Part shown: positions 5,352 through 5,943 of the stretch, in pieces
Layout of the letters: every line of letters starts with the position of its first letter
How positions within the stretch are numbered: position 1 is the first letter of the stretch
Assembly: GCA_022360235.1 (NCBI GenBank)
Contig: JAKSDE010000424.1
Coordinates: 1-5,943, forward strand
DNA length: 5,943 bases
Reading direction: 5' to 3'
Source of the DNA: Cytophagales bacterium
GTDB taxonomy: Bacteria; Bacteroidota; Bacteroidia; Cytophagales; Amoebophilaceae
Notes under the pieces: generated by a model
The model's database searches: none
Told to the model about the DNA's origin: nothing
What the model saw: only the letters and a program-made list of their open reading frames with translations
Position numbers and translations under genes: made by a program

Positions 5352-5450
5352 CACCCCTGAAAATAAACCATCCCATCGCCCCAATACCTCATCACTCAAG
5401 GGGTGATTGTATGCAAAGTCTACATTTATAGAAATCACCGCTATTTTTTT
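5352..5450 (+). terminator. Overlapping alternative hairpins ending in a T run
   Basis: GGTGATT (5402-5408) pairs with AATCACC (5433-5439), and a run of seven T (5444-5450) follows shortly after, which resembles a terminator on the plus strand. The GGGGTG at 5400-5405 can instead pair with CACCCC at 5352-5357, extended by TGA/TCA around one bulged A. The two pairings exclude each other, as in an attenuator. No plus-strand gene follows, so regulation of a downstream gene is not supported. The 24-base loop is long for a terminator. Confidence 0.3.
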
Positions 5451-5630
5451 CTTCTTTCTATATAGATTGTTGTACAATGAGCTGGGCAACAGTAACAAGA
5501 TTCCTAAGCTCACCTAACTGTGTAGTCGTCCCTTAACAAGTATTCAATACGGTGTTTTACACTTAAAATGACTCTCTTAACTCACCAAAACTCATGTTTA
5601 GCGTAGCCATATGGGCAGAAAAAGGGAACG

Positions 5631-5943
5631 TCATAATAATTGTGTATTTCTTGGCCAGTATTGAAAGTTATTCACCGCATATTTCTGCCAATTATTCGAT
5701 TCAAAGTCTTTGATTACCATAGAGACTAAATCTAACAGATTCTCGGATTTATCAAAACTAACTTTACTTTTGGTCACTCGCCGGATTTGCTTATTCACAT
5801 TCTCCACTGATCCACGGTGCTTAAGGCTTTGAAGGTATTCTTCCCATACAGAGCTGCTCTCGGTGGGATTCACCTCTAGGAGCAAGACTTCTCGGGTATT
5901 ATCTTCTTTCACGCCATAGATGAGGTGTAAAGCTTCCTGAGAC
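5631..5943 (-). pseudogene. Internally deleted IS256/Mutator-type transposase remnant (runs off the window)
   Basis: The minus-strand frame is open from the window edge to TGA at 5631-5633. Its first part (QEALHLIYGVKEDNTREVLL, then ESSSVWEEYLQSLKHRG) looks like the region around and after the first catalytic Asp of IS256/Mutator transposases. It then jumps directly to SVENVNKQIRRVTKSKV and a C-terminal part ending NFQYWPRNTQLL, which resembles the C-terminal region of the same family. The stretch between, with the second Asp and the Glu of the catalytic triad, is missing; given the family size of about 400 residues, roughly 150-200 codons are deleted in frame. The GTG at 5912 is not a real start, since the frame continues upstream. 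The product cannot be an active transposase. The family call is from memory of its sequence pattern. Confidence 0.65.

Larger units (their letters stand above)
5194..5630. other. Gene-free AT-rich intergenic region
   Basis: No convincing gene is visible between the malic enzyme and the transposase remnant. The region holds an interrupted inverted repeat (5243-5336) and a set of possible hairpins ending in a T run (5352-5450). A minus-strand open frame (5160-5513) crosses both and overlaps the malic enzyme end, but it resembles nothing I recognise. From about 5451 to 5630 I see no structure I can name; the transposon end, if it survives, should lie in this stretch. Confidence 0.6.

Noticed and set aside
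5160..5513. Minus-strand open frame of 117 codons after the malic enzyme gene
   Set aside because: It overlaps the malic enzyme 3' end and runs through the inverted repeat at 5243-5336, so its sequence is constrained by other structure. The translation is AT-driven (many Leu, Asn, Lys, Tyr) and matches no family I know. A small decayed gene cannot be fully excluded.
5510..5560. Terminal inverted repeat of the transposon at CTAACTGTGTAGTCG
   Set aside because: The wording resembles some IS256-type ends, but the opposite end is outside the window and no matching arm or target duplication can be seen.

Overview
The window looks like part of the chromosome of an AT-rich, host-associated Bacteroidota bacterium, most likely an amoeba or arthropod symbiont of the 'Candidatus Amoebophilus'/Cardinium type. 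This placement is inference. It rests on tandem ankyrin-repeat lipoproteins with a lipobox, start codons without clear Shine-Dalgarno sequences, TAATTTTG boxes that fit the Bacteroidota TAnnTTTG promoter element, a malic enzyme of the bacterial MaeB type, and a decayed IS256/Mutator-type transposase. No rRNA or other marker gene confirms it.

Layout. Positions 1-3883 are a tandem family of ankyrin lipoprotein genes with a repeat period of exactly 1905 bp (1-268 aligns with 1906-2173). The 3' end of an upstream member is at 1-105. Unit 1 is an intact lipoprotein gene (268-1518) followed in the same reading frame by a second module interrupted by stop codons (1519-2001). Unit 2 (2173-3804) is one long open frame that still carries both modules fused. 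A roughly 73-bp block (51-123, 1956-2028, 3812-3883) follows each member. After the first two members it continues into a 144-bp spacer that leads to the next lipoprotein start. After the third it joins the leader of a malic enzyme gene (3904-5193) on the same strand. The malic enzyme has all the catalytic and cofactor motifs but ends right after the NAD(P) domain, without the phosphotransacetylase-like C-terminal domain of large MaeB proteins.

Positions 5194-5630 hold no convincing gene. They contain a strong interrupted inverted repeat (5243-5336), a second set of possible hairpins ending in a T run (5352-5450), and nothing else I can name. From 5631 to the right edge, on the minus strand, is an internally deleted transposase remnant.

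How the parts relate. The ankyrin proteins are probably envelope-anchored or exported proteins that contact host proteins. Their repeats (21-bp linker units, 99-bp ankyrin units, about 1.9-kb gene units) give three nested scales on which recombination can reshape them. The malic enzyme is a housekeeping neighbour (malate to pyruvate) whose upstream region has been overwritten by the end of the repeat array. The least described element is a roughly 100-residue domain with the signature NKYPSSCED, present four times just before the ankyrin repeats.
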